DNA of 64,000 nt from JAOPZW01 sp963835295 (lineage in GTDB: Bacteria > Actinomycetota > Thermoleophilia > Solirubrobacterales > Solirubrobacteraceae), in contig CAWIEX010000011.1 in NCBI GenBank assembly GCA_963835295.1, positions 682,001 to 746,000 of the forward strand, given 5' to 3'. Below are positions 16,823 to 25,061 of this stretch, piece after piece. Numbering within the stretch: the first letter of the stretch is position 1; each line of letters opens with the position of its first letter. A program made the translations under genes and the position numbers. Below the pieces are notes generated by a model that was not told where the DNA came from, searched no databases, and saw only the letters and a list, made by a program, of their open reading frames with translations.

Positions 16823-18172
16823 ATGGCGCCCGTGCTGTCCACCCCGTTGCTGCGCACCCAGAGCGACGGCCGCCTGGTCGCGCTCGCGGCCGACGGCCAC
16901 GATCGGGCCTTCGAGGCGATCGTCGAGCGCTATCGGCGCCCGCTGCAGCGCTATCTGCGCCGGCTGCTGAGCGAGGCGCTGGCCGAGGACGTCCTGCAGG
17001 CGACCTTCGTCCGCGCGTGGCAGGCGCTGCGCGCCGGCACCGACGTGCGCGAGCTGCGCCCGTGGCTGTACCGCATCGCGCACAACCAGGCGCTCAACAC
17101 GCTGCGCGCGGCCGGCTCGGCGCTGCCGGCGGTGGCCGCGGAGCTGCCCGCGATCAGCCTCGAGGCCGAGGTCGAGCGGCGCGAGGAGCTGCGCGCGGCC
17201 CTGCACGGCATCGAGGCCCTGCCCGATCGCCAGCGCGCCGCGCTCGTCGCCATCGCCGTGGCCGATCGCCCGCATGCCGACGTCGCCCGGGAGCTGGGCA
17301 TGAGCGACGGCGCCCTGCGTCAGCTGCTGCTGCGCGCCCGCACCACGCTGCGCGCCGCCGCCACGGCGCTCACGCCCTATCCGGTGATGTCGTGGCTGGC
17401 CGGCAGCCAGGAGGCCACGGCGGCGCGCGTCGCCGAGGTGGCCGTCGGCGCTGGCGGCGCGGGCGTGGCGCTCAAGGCGGGCGTCGCAGCGCTCGCCGCC
17501 GGCGCGGTCGTCGCGGGCGGCCCGGCCCTGCACGACGAACACCAGCCGGCGCGCGCAAAGGCCAAGCCGGACGCGCACGAGGCCCGTCGCGAGCCCGGCG
17601 CGCAGCGTGCCGTGGCCCTCACGGGCCCAGCGCCCACCCCCGACCACGAGGCGGGCGGCCAGGGCGGCCCCGTGGTCGACCACGCTCCCGCGACCGGCAG
17701 GTGGTCGAGCGGGCACTCCGGCCACCGCCACGGCAGCTCGAAGTCGCACCGCTCGGGCTCGAGCGGCTCGGGCCCCAAGAAGAGCCCGGGCTCGGGTGAC
17801 GCGGAGTCTGGCCCCTCGGGCTCGGGCGACTCCGGCCACTCGGGCGAGTCGCACGGGAACGGCTCGGGCTCGGGGCCCGGCGAATCGTCGGGCCAGGGAT
17901 CCTCCGGCAGCGGCAGCTCGGGCGATGACGGAGCGGCCAAGGAGCACTCGGGCAAGGCGACCGGCACGAAGAGCTCGGGCAAGGATGACGTGACGGTCGC
18001 CGCCGCGACGCAACCGGCGCCGGTCGGCGGCGACGACGGCACCGACGCTCCCACGGTTACGATCGCGCCGCCGCCGCCCGACTCGGGCGAGGGTTCCGGA
18101 TCGTCGGGCTCGGGCTCGGACTCCGGATCGATCTCGGGTGACTCGGGCTCGGGCAGCGACGGCTCCGACTGA
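16823..18172 (+). CDS. ECF sigma factor with membrane segment and Ser/Gly-rich tail
   Basis: The first 180 residues are an ECF (sigma-70) factor. Region 2 is FEAIVERYRRPLQRYLRR, EDVLQATFVRAWQAL, LRPWLYRIAHNQALNTLR; region 4 is LPDRQRAALVAIAVADRP, then VARELGMSDGALRQLLLRAR. After it comes a hydrophobic segment (VALKAGVAALAAGAVVAGG, about residues 213-231). A tail of over 200 residues follows, dominated by Ser, Gly, Asp and Pro. The tail would be extracytoplasmic if the segment spans the membrane, which would couple an outside signal to promoter choice without a separate anti-sigma factor. No anti-sigma gene is adjacent. The secreted Asp-rich protein gene follows 46 bases later. Confidence 0.88.
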   Translation: MAPVLSTPLLRTQSDGRLVALAADGHDRAFEAIVERYRRPLQRYLRRLLSEALAEDVLQATFVRAWQALRAGTDVRELRPWLYRIAHNQALNTLRAAGSALPAVAAELPAISLEAEVERREELRAALHGIEALPDRQRAALVAIAVADRPHADVARELGMSDGALRQLLLRARTTLRAAATALTPYPVMSWLAGSQEATAARVAEVAVGAGGAGVALKAGVAALAAGAVVAGGPALHDEHQPARAKAKPDAHEARREPGAQRAVALTGPAPTPDHEAGGQGGPVVDHAPATGRWSSGHSGHRHGSSKSHRSGSSGSGPKKSPGSGDAESGPSGSGDSGHSGESHGNGSGSGPGESSGQGSSGSGSSGDDGAAKEHSGKATGTKSSGKDDVTVAAATQPAPVGGDDGTDAPTVTIAPPPPDSGEGSGSSGSGSDSGSISGDSGSGSDGSD

Positions 18173-18218
18173 TCGACCGGCTCCGTGACGCGAGCCGAGT
18201 GCGCGTGTCTCCAGGAGC

Positions 18219-18878
18219 ATGAGCCATCGAACTGCCCGCACCTTGCTGTTCCTCGCGTGCGCCTTCGCGGCGATCCTCGCCTTCCCCGCTTCGGGCATGG
18301 CGCGCAGCCACGGCGACCGCAACGGCGATCGCATCCCCGATCGCTGGGAGCGCGCCCATCACCTGAGCCTGAAGGTCAACCAGGCCAAGCGCGACCAGGA
18401 CCACGACGGCCTGCGCAACCGCGCCGAGTTCAGGGCGGGCGACAACCCGCGTGACGCCGACACCGACGACGACGGGATCAAGGACGGCCAGGAGAAGGCC
18501 GGTCAGGTCGTCTCGTTCACGGGTGGCATCCTCACCGTCCACCTCTTCAACGGCGATGACGTCAAGGGCACGGTCGACGCCGACACCGAGATCGAGTGCG
18601 ACGACACGGCGATGACGCCCACGAGCACCGCGCCCGCGGCGCGCGCGGCCGACGACGGTGGCCGCGACGACGGCGACGGCGATCACCAGGGCGGCGATCA
18701 CCAGGGCTCCGGTGACGACAACCAGGGCGACGACGACCAAGGCGACGACAACGGCAACGACCAGGGTCAGGCCGGATGCGACGCGACCAAGCTGACGCCC
18801 GGCGCTGTCGTGCAGGAGGCCGAGCTGAAGGCGACGCCGGCCGGCCTCCTCTTCGAGAAGATCGAGCTCGTCGGCTAG
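18219..18878 (+). CDS. Secreted calcium-binding, Asp-rich protein
   Basis: A 219-residue exported protein. The N-terminus is a signal peptide (TLLFLACAFAAILAFPASGMA, cleaved near residue 29). The mature start has thrombospondin type 3-like or EF-hand-like calcium loops: GDRNGDRIPDRWE, DQDHDGLRNRAEF and DADTDDDGIKDGQE. A folded segment (FTGGILTVHLFNGDDVKGTV) is then followed by a low-complexity Asp/Gly/Gln stretch and a closing domain with Cys. It lies just after the tailed sigma factor, is on the same strand, and shares its Gly/Asp-rich style, so a common transcript is plausible. Its stop overlaps the end of nudC by 4 bases. Confidence 0.8.
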   Translation: MSHRTARTLLFLACAFAAILAFPASGMARSHGDRNGDRIPDRWERAHHLSLKVNQAKRDQDHDGLRNRAEFRAGDNPRDADTDDDGIKDGQEKAGQVVSFTGGILTVHLFNGDDVKGTVDADTEIECDDTAMTPTSTAPAARAADDGGRDDGDGDHQGGDHQGSGDDNQGDDDQGDDNGNDQGQAGCDATKLTPGAVVQEAELKATPAGLLFEKIELVG

Positions 18879-19756
18879 ACGGCGAGCCCGCTGGCCGCCT
18901 CCGGTGCCTCCTCGTCGCCGAGCCACTCGTCGATGAGGCGCCGGGCGATGGCCGTGGGCGGCGGCAGCAGGACGTCACCGCCCACGATCGCCTGGCGCGT
19001 GAACCAGCCGACGTCCTCGAGCTCGGCGTCGCGGACCGCGGGCTCGCCGCCCGCCCACCGCGCCGAGAAGCCGAGCATGAGCGAGCTGGGAAAGGGCCAC
19101 GGCTGCGAGGAGCGGTAGCGCACGTCGGCCACCCGGACGCCCGCTTCCTCGCGCACCTCGCGCGCCACCGCCTCCTCGAGGCTCTCGCCCGGCTCGACGA
19201 AGCCCGCGAGCGCGCTGTAGCGCCCGGCAGGCCACTGCGCCTGACGGCCCAGCAGCGCGCGATCGCCGTCGGTGACGAGCATGATGACCACCGGGTCCGT
19301 GCGCGGGTGGTGCTGCGTGCCGCATACCGGGCACACGCGCACGTGCCCGGCCTCGCGCGCCACGCTCGGCGCCCCGCAGTTCGCGCAGAAGCGGTGGCGG
19401 CGGTGCCAGTTGAGCAGCCCGACGGCGTGGGCGACCATCCCGCCCTCGGCCTGCGAGAGCACCGGCGCGAGGTCGCGCAGGCCGCGGCGCTCGCCGGGGA
19501 GCTCGTCGCCCGGGTCGGCGGCGAACACGGCGTGACCGTCGCCATCCACTCCGAGGAGCACGAGCTCGAGGCCCTCCGGCAGCGCGTCGACGGCGAACAT
19601 CCGCGGGCGCTCGCCCGCGACGATCACGCCCCCCTCGCTGGCCGCCACCACGCGCGTCGCGGGATCGGCGAGCCGCGCGGCCAGCCACGCCTCGTCGCGC
19701 CGGTGCGGCGCGGCGCGGTCCAGAGCCTCGCCGGCGAACGTGTTCGGGCCAGCCAA
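18875..19756 (-). CDS. nudC: NAD(H) pyrophosphatase, Nudix family
   Basis: Hydrolyses NADH/NAD to NMN(H) and AMP; E. coli NudC also removes NAD caps from RNA. The 293-residue product has a zinc ribbon with two CxxC pairs (FCANCGAPS and VCPVCGTQHHPR). The Nudix box runs from GFVEPGESLEEA to REVREEAGV. The family-defining SQPWPFPSS motif follows the Nudix box, which marks NADH pyrophosphatases rather than general Nudix enzymes. It starts 6 bases after nadA, placing NAD turnover in the same operon as NAD synthesis. Confidence 0.95.
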   Translation of the reverse strand: MAGPNTFAGEALDRAAPHRRDEAWLAARLADPATRVVAASEGGVIVAGERPRMFAVDALPEGLELVLLGVDGDGHAVFAADPGDELPGERRGLRDLAPVLSQAEGGMVAHAVGLLNWHRRHRFCANCGAPSVAREAGHVRVCPVCGTQHHPRTDPVVIMLVTDGDRALLGRQAQWPAGRYSALAGFVEPGESLEEAVAREVREEAGVRVADVRYRSSQPWPFPSSLMLGFSARWAGGEPAVRDAELEDVGWFTRQAIVGGDVLLPPPTAIARRLIDEWLGDEEAPEAASGLAV

Positions 19757-19762
19757 GCCCGG

Positions 19763-20773
19763 CTAACCGATGGCGACCATGCGCTCGATCGGCACGCGGG
19801 CGCGCTCGGCGATCGCCTCGGGCACGCGCACCTCGAAGACGCCGTCGCGCAGGCCGTCGCGCAGCTTGGTCAGCGTGATCATCTTCATGTAGCGACACGA
19901 CGCGCGCTCGTTGGCCGCGATGAAGTCGACGTCGGGCGCGGCCATGCGCAGGGGGTGCAGCATCCCCGTCTCGGTCGCCATGATGGCCGTGCCGCCGTGG
20001 CCGGCGCGCTCGGCCGCGTAGGTGAGCATGCCGCCCGTCGAGAGCATGTGCACGCCGTCGGCGTCGACGTCGCCGGCCGCGACGTACTCCATGACCGACG
20101 TCGAGCAGCCGCACTCGGGATGGATGAGGAAGTCGGCGCCCGGGTGCTCGGCGCGCGTGCGCGCGATGTCCGACGGGCGGATGCCGGCGTGCACATGGCA
20201 CTCGCCGTCCCAGACGTGCAGCGCGCGGCCGATCGTCTTCTCGACGTAGGCGCCGAGGAACATGTCGGGGCCGAAGAGGATCTCGGTGTCCGGCCCGTGC
20301 TCGCGCAGGATGTGCTCGACGACGGGGACGGCGTTCGACGAGGTCACGCAGTAGTCGGTCAGCGCCTTGATCTCAGCCGTCGTGTTGACGTACATGACCG
20401 TGACGGCGCCGGGATGCTGGGCCTGCCAGGCGCGCAGCTGGTCGGGCGTGATCGAGTCGGCCAGCGAGCAGCCGGCGTCGAGGTCGGGGATGAGCACGGT
20501 CTTCTCGGGCGAGAGGATCGATGCGGTCTCGGCCATGAAATGCACGCCGCAGAAGGCGATCGTCGTGGCGTCGGTCGCCGCGCCCTGACGCGAGAGGCCG
20601 AGCGAGTCGCCGACGTAGTCGGCCACGTCCTGCACCTCGGGGCGCTGGTAGTTGTGGGCGAGGATGACCGCGTCGCGCTCGCGCGCGAGCGCGCGGACCT
20701 CGTCCTGCAGCGAGGGTACGTCCTCGGGCGCGAGGTCCGGCGGGGTGTCAAGCGGGGCCATGGGGAGGTTCAC
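19763..20773 (-). CDS. nadA: Quinolinate synthase NadA
   Basis: Iron-sulfur enzyme that condenses iminoaspartate with dihydroxyacetone phosphate to quinolinate. The 336-residue product shows the NadA landmarks: ILAHNYQRPEVQDVADYVGDS, the first cluster cysteine in AFCGVHFMAETA, the second in DYCVTSSNA, and the third in HPECGCSTSV. It starts at GTG 20773, whose first bases overlap the nadC stop (GTGA). nadB, which normally supplies iminoaspartate, is not in the window. Confidence 0.97.
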   Translation of the reverse strand: MNLPMAPLDTPPDLAPEDVPSLQDEVRALARERDAVILAHNYQRPEVQDVADYVGDSLGLSRQGAATDATTIAFCGVHFMAETASILSPEKTVLIPDLDAGCSLADSITPDQLRAWQAQHPGAVTVMYVNTTAEIKALTDYCVTSSNAVPVVEHILREHGPDTEILFGPDMFLGAYVEKTIGRALHVWDGECHVHAGIRPSDIARTRAEHPGADFLIHPECGCSTSVMEYVAAGDVDADGVHMLSTGGMLTYAAERAGHGGTAIMATETGMLHPLRMAAPDVDFIAANERASCRYMKMITLTKLRDGLRDGVFEVRVPEAIAERARVPIERMVAIG

Positions 20774-21621
20774 GGCGCGGGCTCCAGGAGAAGAGAGAGG
20801 TCTAGGGCGGGGGCCGAGTGCGTGAGGGCACCGACCGATATGAAGTCTACCCCGGTCTCTGCGGCGTCCCGGATCGTCTCGAGGTCGATCCCGCCACTGG
20901 CCTCGAGCTCGGCGCGCCCGTCCACCCGGGCCACCATGGCGCGCATCTGGGCCGGGCTCATGTTGTCGAGCAGGATCCGCTGCGCCCCTGCGGCCAGCGC
21001 CTCGTCGACCTCGGCCTCATCGCTGCACTCGACCTCGACCAGGGTGCCCTCCGGAGCGCGGTCGCGCGCCTTGCGCACCGCCTCCCCCACCCCGCCCGCC
21101 ATGGCGGCGTGGTTCTCCTTGATGAGGACCGCGTCGAAGAGGCCGATGCGGTGGTTGGTCCCGCCGCCGGCCGCCACGGCCGCCTTCTCGAGCATGCGCA
21201 GCCCCGGTGTCGTCTTGCGCGTGTCCAGGACGCGCGCGCGGGTCCCGCGGACCGCCTCGACGTAGCGCGCGGTCAGCGTCGCCACGCCGCTCAGGCGCTG
21301 CAGCAGGTTGAGCGCGGTGCGCTCGGCCCCGAGCAGGGCGGCCGCCTCGCCCTCGATGTCGAGCACGGGGCCGCCACTGCGCCACACGCCCTCCTCGGCG
21401 AGGGCCAGGAAGCGCGCGGCGGGGTCGAGCAGGGCGAAGGCGAGCTCTGCCGCGTCGAGCCCGTAGAGCACGCCGGGCTGCTTCTGGGTGATGCGCGCCC
21501 GGGCACGCGCGCCCGCGGGCACGGTGGCCTGCGTCGTCAGATCGCCCGAGCCGACGTCCTCGGCCAGCGCGCGGCGGACGAGCGGCTCGAGCTCGGTGAG
21601 CTCGATCCCCATCAGCAGCAT
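20770..21621 (-). CDS. nadC: Nicotinate-nucleotide pyrophosphorylase (carboxylating) NadC
   Basis: Converts quinolinate and PRPP to nicotinate mononucleotide. The product is 283 residues from ATG 21621, or 280 from ATG 21612. Motifs include RRALAEDVGSGDLTT at the N-terminus, LNLLQRLSGVATLT, the substrate-binding VLDTRKTTPGLRMLEK, GGGTNHRIGLFDAVLIKENH, and LEASGGIDLETI near the end. It is the first gene of the nadC-nadA-nudC operon. Upstream lie two tandem hairpins that probably end the RTX gene transcript before this operon. Confidence 0.96.
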   Translation of the reverse strand: MLLMGIELTELEPLVRRALAEDVGSGDLTTQATVPAGARARARITQKQPGVLYGLDAAELAFALLDPAARFLALAEEGVWRSGGPVLDIEGEAAALLGAERTALNLLQRLSGVATLTARYVEAVRGTRARVLDTRKTTPGLRMLEKAAVAAGGGTNHRIGLFDAVLIKENHAAMAGGVGEAVRKARDRAPEGTLVEVECSDEAEVDEALAAGAQRILLDNMSPAQMRAMVARVDGRAELEASGGIDLETIRDAAETGVDFISVGALTHSAPALDLSLLLEPAP

Positions 21622-21647
21622 GGTAGGCGCCGCCGGGCGAACGGTCG

Positions 21648-21716
21648 GGGGGTCCCGCCTGAAGCGGGACCCCCACCATCCCCGTTGGAACGACCGGTCC
21701 CGCCGCAAGCGGGACC
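21648..21716. terminator. Two tandem look-alike hairpins
   Basis: Hairpin A (21648-21674) has a perfect 11-bp stem GGGGGTCCCGC with a 5-base loop. Hairpin B (21696-21716) has an 8-bp stem GGTCCCGC with a 5-base loop; both loops end in AA. The shared stem GTCCCGC suggests duplication or a small repeat family. Their place after the RTX gene stop on the minus strand fits termination. Confidence 0.6.
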
Positions 21717-21787
21717 CGTCGTGTGGAGTCGTCGGGGAAAGCTCTTCACCCAACAGGACCCGCCCCAGGCGGGCGCGTCACGCTTTC

Positions 21788-23221
21788 TCAGAGCACGATC
21801 TCGCAGTTGCGAATACGGTCGCGGCTGTCCTTCTCGACGCGGTCGCGACCGGGGCCGCAGTCGACGACGTCGGTGCCGCCGCCCACCGCGCGGATGGTGT
21901 CGTTGCCGGCCCCCGCCTTGATCGTGTCGCGCCCGAGGCCGCCGTTGATCTCGTCCGAGCCGTCGCCGCCGATGATGGTGTCGTCGCCGCGGCCGCCCTC
22001 GAGCTCGTCGCCGCCCAGGCCGCCGTCGAGGTGATCGTCGCCGGTGCGGCCGAAGAGCGAGTCGCGTCCGCGGCCGCCGACGAGGTCATCGTTGCCGCCG
22101 GCGCCCTCGAGGAAGTCGTCGCCGCCCTGGCCGTTGATGTGGTCGGCGCCGTCGGTGCCGACGATGCGCTCGGGCTCGTCGGTGCCCGGGCAGGAGGAGT
22201 TCTTGCGCTGGCAGGAGTCCATCTGCTCGTAGGCCAGCGCGCGGGCCACGACGTCGTCGTCCCACGGGACGCCGAGCGCCTTGTAGGTGTCGGCCATGCC
22301 CGCGAAGGTCGGGGGAGCGGCGCCGGCGGGCGCCGGCTGGATGCTCTCGCAGCCGGCGAAGCCGATGCGCGTGCGATCGAGCTGGTGGCGCGCGTCGGCG
22401 GCCTGCGCGGCCGGGGTGAGGTAGGCGACGTCGTTGCCGGGGCCGCAGTCCGCGCTGCCGGTGCCGGTGCCGACGAAGAGCTGGTCGTCGCCGTCGCCGC
22501 CCTGCAGGATGGCGAGGCCATGGGCGCCGACCTGCCACAGGACGTCGTTGCCGGGGCCGGCGTCGAGGGTCCCCGAGCCCGTGTCGACCAGCGTGTCGTC
22601 GCCCTCGCCGCCGACGGCCGGCAGGCCCTGGTACTGGCCGGACCCGGCGAAGAGGATGTCGTTGCCCAGACCGCCGTCGAGGCCGTCGTTGCCCGTCCCG
22701 CCGGAGAGCAGGTCGTTGCCGTCGCCGCCGAGGATGACCTTGTCGGCCCCGGCGTTGCCCATCAGGACGTCGTCGCCGGCCCCGCCGTTGAGCTCGCGGT
22801 CATCGCCGAAGCGCGACTCGCCGAGGAAGTCGTTGCCGTCGCCGCCGCGCAGGATGTCGTCGCCGTCGAAGCCGTCGAGCGCGTCGTTGCCGGGCCCGCC
22901 CTCCAGCACGTCGTTGCCGGTCACGCCGAGCAGGCGGTCGTTGCCGTCGCCGCCCTCGAGGCGGTCGTTGCCCGAGCCGCCGTCGAGCTCGTCGTCGCCC
23001 GCCTCGCCATAGAGGCGGTCCGCGGCGCTGCCGCCGGAGAGCAGGTCGTTGCCCGCGGCGCCGTAGAGCGTGTCGCGCGAGCCCTCGCCACGCAGGATGT
23101 CGTTGCCGGCCGTCCCGCGCAGGGTGTCGGCCAGGCGCGTGCCCTGTTTCGTCACCGCCCACGCGGTGGCGGGCGCGAGGGCGAGCAGGGCGACGACGAG
23201 CACGACTGTCTTCCGTGACAT
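21788..23221 (-). CDS. Secreted RTX-type calcium-binding repeat protein
   Basis: A 477-residue exported protein. From ATG 23221 it begins with a Sec signal peptide (TVVLVVALLALAPATAWA, cleaved near residue 22). Most of the rest is hemolysin-type nonapeptide repeats of the GGxGxDxLx kind, in two blocks of roughly 20 and 10 repeats. These form calcium-binding parallel beta-rolls. A non-repeat segment of about 90 residues containing FAGMADTYKALGVPWDDD separates the blocks and carries paired cysteines. No catalytic domain is visible. An N-terminal signal peptide, rather than a C-terminal type I secretion signal, fits a Gram-positive envelope. It may be an adhesin or surface-layer component. Confidence 0.85.
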   Translation of the reverse strand: MSRKTVVLVVALLALAPATAWAVTKQGTRLADTLRGTAGNDILRGEGSRDTLYGAAGNDLLSGGSAADRLYGEAGDDELDGGSGNDRLEGGDGNDRLLGVTGNDVLEGGPGNDALDGFDGDDILRGGDGNDFLGESRFGDDRELNGGAGDDVLMGNAGADKVILGGDGNDLLSGGTGNDGLDGGLGNDILFAGSGQYQGLPAVGGEGDDTLVDTGSGTLDAGPGNDVLWQVGAHGLAILQGGDGDDQLFVGTGTGSADCGPGNDVAYLTPAAQAADARHQLDRTRIGFAGCESIQPAPAGAAPPTFAGMADTYKALGVPWDDDVVARALAYEQMDSCQRKNSSCPGTDEPERIVGTDGADHINGQGGDDFLEGAGGNDDLVGGRGRDSLFGRTGDDHLDGGLGGDELEGGRGDDTIIGGDGSDEINGGLGRDTIKAGAGNDTIRAVGGGTDVVDCGPGRDRVEKDSRDRIRNCEIVL

Positions 23222-23315
23222 AGGACCTACGCGTACCCGATCGGCCCGCTCTGTATCGCCCGGCCCCGATGGGCGGCTGCTGGTGGGCGGCGAGCGGCGG
23301 GTACCGTGCGCGGCG

Positions 23316-23843
23316 GTGGATCCCGCGACCCTCGATGCCTGGCTGCCCGAGTTCGCCGTGCGCACGCGCCACCGGCGACGCTCGGCGGCGGCGCCGCAGC
23401 GCCTGTGGGCGGCCGCGAACGAGGTCTGCCTGTCCGAGACGCACTCGCTGGGGCGGCTCGTGCGCTGGCGCATCCCCGACACCCGCACCGACCAGACCTT
23501 CGGCGAGCTGCTGGCGGCGTACCCCTTCTGCGTCCTCGACGAGGGCGAGCACTGGTCGGTCTCGGGGCTCTGCGGGCGCATCTGGACCCTCCAGCGCGAC
23601 TATCCGCGCCTCGACGGCCCCGAGGAATTTCGCGCCTGGTCTGAGCCCGGGACCGTGCGCGTGCTGATCGCCAACTGGGTCGACCGCGAGGGCGACGGCA
23701 GCACGATCAACTCCGAGGCGCGCGTGGCCCCCGTCGACCGCCGCGCCGCGCTGCGCCTGCGCTCGCTGTGGGTGGTGATCGGGGTCTTCGAGCGGCTCAT
23801 CGGCGGCGAGGCCCTCGCCCTGGCCGCCGAGCGCGCGGGCTGA
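23316..23843 (+). CDS. DUF2867-like hypothetical protein
   Basis: A 175-residue cytoplasmic protein starting at GTG 23316 (VDPATLDAWLPEF). The pattern LLAAYPFCVLDEGEHWSVSGLCGRIW, then the YPRL and EARVAPVD segments and LRLRSLWVVIGVFERLIGGEAL, resembles DUF2867/START-like (SRPBCC) proteins that have a hydrophobic ligand cavity. No catalytic motif is evident. It is divergent from the RTX gene and its stop lies 2 bases before the start of the methyltransferase gene, so the two are probably co-transcribed. Function unknown. Confidence 0.7.
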   Translation: MDPATLDAWLPEFAVRTRHRRRSAAAPQRLWAAANEVCLSETHSLGRLVRWRIPDTRTDQTFGELLAAYPFCVLDEGEHWSVSGLCGRIWTLQRDYPRLDGPEEFRAWSEPGTVRVLIANWVDREGDGSTINSEARVAPVDRRAALRLRSLWVVIGVFERLIGGEALALAAERAG

Positions 23844-23845
23844 CG

Positions 23846-24619
23846 GTGCCCGCGCCGAGCGATCGCGGTGAGTTGACCGAGCTGCTGGCCGACGCCGGGT
23901 TCGTCGCTGCCGCGGAGGAGGCCGGCGAGCTCCTGGCGCGCGCGGGCGGCGACCCGCAACTGCTCGACGCGCTGGTCGCGCGCCGCCTCACGGGCGAGCC
24001 GCTGGCCTGGATAACCGGCAGCGTGACGTTCTGCGGCCTGGAGGTCGGGGTCGAGCCGGGCGTCTACGTGCCGCGCTGGCAGAGCGAGCCCCTGGCGCTG
24101 CGCGCCGCCGAGCGCCTGCCGGCGGGCGGGGTGGCCGTCGACGTCTGCACCGGCGCCGGCGCGATCGCCAAGACCCTCATGGCGCGGTGCCCGGGCGCTC
24201 GCGTGGTGGCCACCGATCTCGACGAGCGCGCCGTCGCCTGCGCCCGGCGCAACGGCGTGGACGCCCGCCGCGGCGATCTCCTCGCGCCGCTGGCGCGGGC
24301 GCTGGAAGGGCGCGTCGACGTGGTCGTCGGCGTCGTCCCGTACGTCCCCACCAGCGATCTGCGGCTCCTGCACCGCGACGCCCTGACCTTCGAGTCGACG
24401 CTGTTCTACGACGGCGGCGAGGACGGGACCACGCTGTTGCGGCGCGTCGTGGCCGACAGCCCGCGCTTCCTGCGCCGCGGCGGCGCCCTGCTGCTCGAGC
24501 TCGGCGGCGATCAGGCCGACGCGCTGCGCGATGACCTCCGCCGTCACGGCTACGTGGACGTCGACGTGCTGCGCGACGAGGACGGCGACGTCCGCGGCAT
24601 AGAGGCGACCAGCGTCTGA
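23846..24619 (+). CDS. PrmC/HemK-related SAM-dependent methyltransferase
   Basis: A 257-residue class I methyltransferase from GTG 23846. An N-terminal helical part ends in LTGEPLAWITGSVTFCGL, as in PrmC. The SAM-binding motif VAVDVCTGAGAIAKTL (about residues 92-107) follows, then ATDLDERAVACARRNG. At the place of the NPPY tetrad that binds glutamine in PrmC, it reads VGVVPYVPT, so the key Asn is missing. This pattern fits the separate PrmC-related family rather than the release-factor methylase itself. The substrate is unknown. It closely follows the DUF2867-like gene. Confidence 0.8.
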   Translation: MPAPSDRGELTELLADAGFVAAAEEAGELLARAGGDPQLLDALVARRLTGEPLAWITGSVTFCGLEVGVEPGVYVPRWQSEPLALRAAERLPAGGVAVDVCTGAGAIAKTLMARCPGARVVATDLDERAVACARRNGVDARRGDLLAPLARALEGRVDVVVGVVPYVPTSDLRLLHRDALTFESTLFYDGGEDGTTLLRRVVADSPRFLRRGGALLLELGGDQADALRDDLRRHGYVDVDVLRDEDGDVRGIEATSV

Positions 24620-24689
24620 TTGAGGACAGTAGCTGACCTGAATCGTCGTTAGCGTGGCCTGACATCCTCCTCACGAAAGGCAGCGCTAG

Positions 24690-25061
24690 ATGGACTGGAA
24701 GCTCGAGCTGGTCGCCGTCCCCGTCACCGATGTGGATCGCGCGAAGGCCTTCTACGTCGATCAGGTCGGCTTCAACGCCGACCACGACCACCGGGTCAGC
24801 GACGAGATGCGCTTCGTGCAGCTCACGCCCCCGGGCTCGGCGTGCTCGATCGCGATCGGCACCGGGATCATGGACACGGACCCCGGCTCGGTCCAGGGCC
24901 TGCAGCTCGTCGTGGCCGACGCCGACGCCGCCCGCGCGCACCTCGTCGAGCACGGCGTGGAGGTCGGCGAGGTCCAGGATTTCCCCTGGGGGCGGTTCGT
25001 GTTCTTCAAGGACCCCGACGGGAATGGCTGGGCGGTGCAGGAGATCCAGCAGCGCGACTAG
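24690..25061 (+). CDS. VOC family (glyoxalase-fold) protein
   Basis: A 123-residue single-module VOC protein: WKLELVAVPVTDVDRAKAFYVDQVGF at the start and VFFKDPDGNGWAVQEI at the end. The paired beta-alpha-beta-beta-beta units are those of glyoxalase, dioxygenase and resistance proteins. The start is supported by an AAAGG sequence about 10 bases upstream. Of the usual metal ligands only the final Glu (VQEI) is clear, so catalysis is uncertain. Its stop overlaps the convergent tocopherol-cyclase-like gene by 4 bases. It is far too short to be the homogentisate-forming dioxygenase HPPD. Confidence 0.85.
   Translation: MDWKLELVAVPVTDVDRAKAFYVDQVGFNADHDHRVSDEMRFVQLTPPGSACSIAIGTGIMDTDPGSVQGLQLVVADADAARAHLVEHGVEVGEVQDFPWGRFVFFKDPDGNGWAVQEIQQRD

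Noticed and set aside
17700..18170. Ser/Gly-rich sigma tail as a frameshift artefact
   Set aside because: The frame has no break after region 4, the composition is uniform, and it ends with a normal stop before the next gene.
24690..25061. VOC gene as the homogentisate-forming dioxygenase (HPPD) of the tocopherol-like cluster
   Set aside because: At 123 residues it is a single VOC module; HPPD has about 350 residues and a full set of iron ligands, which are not seen.
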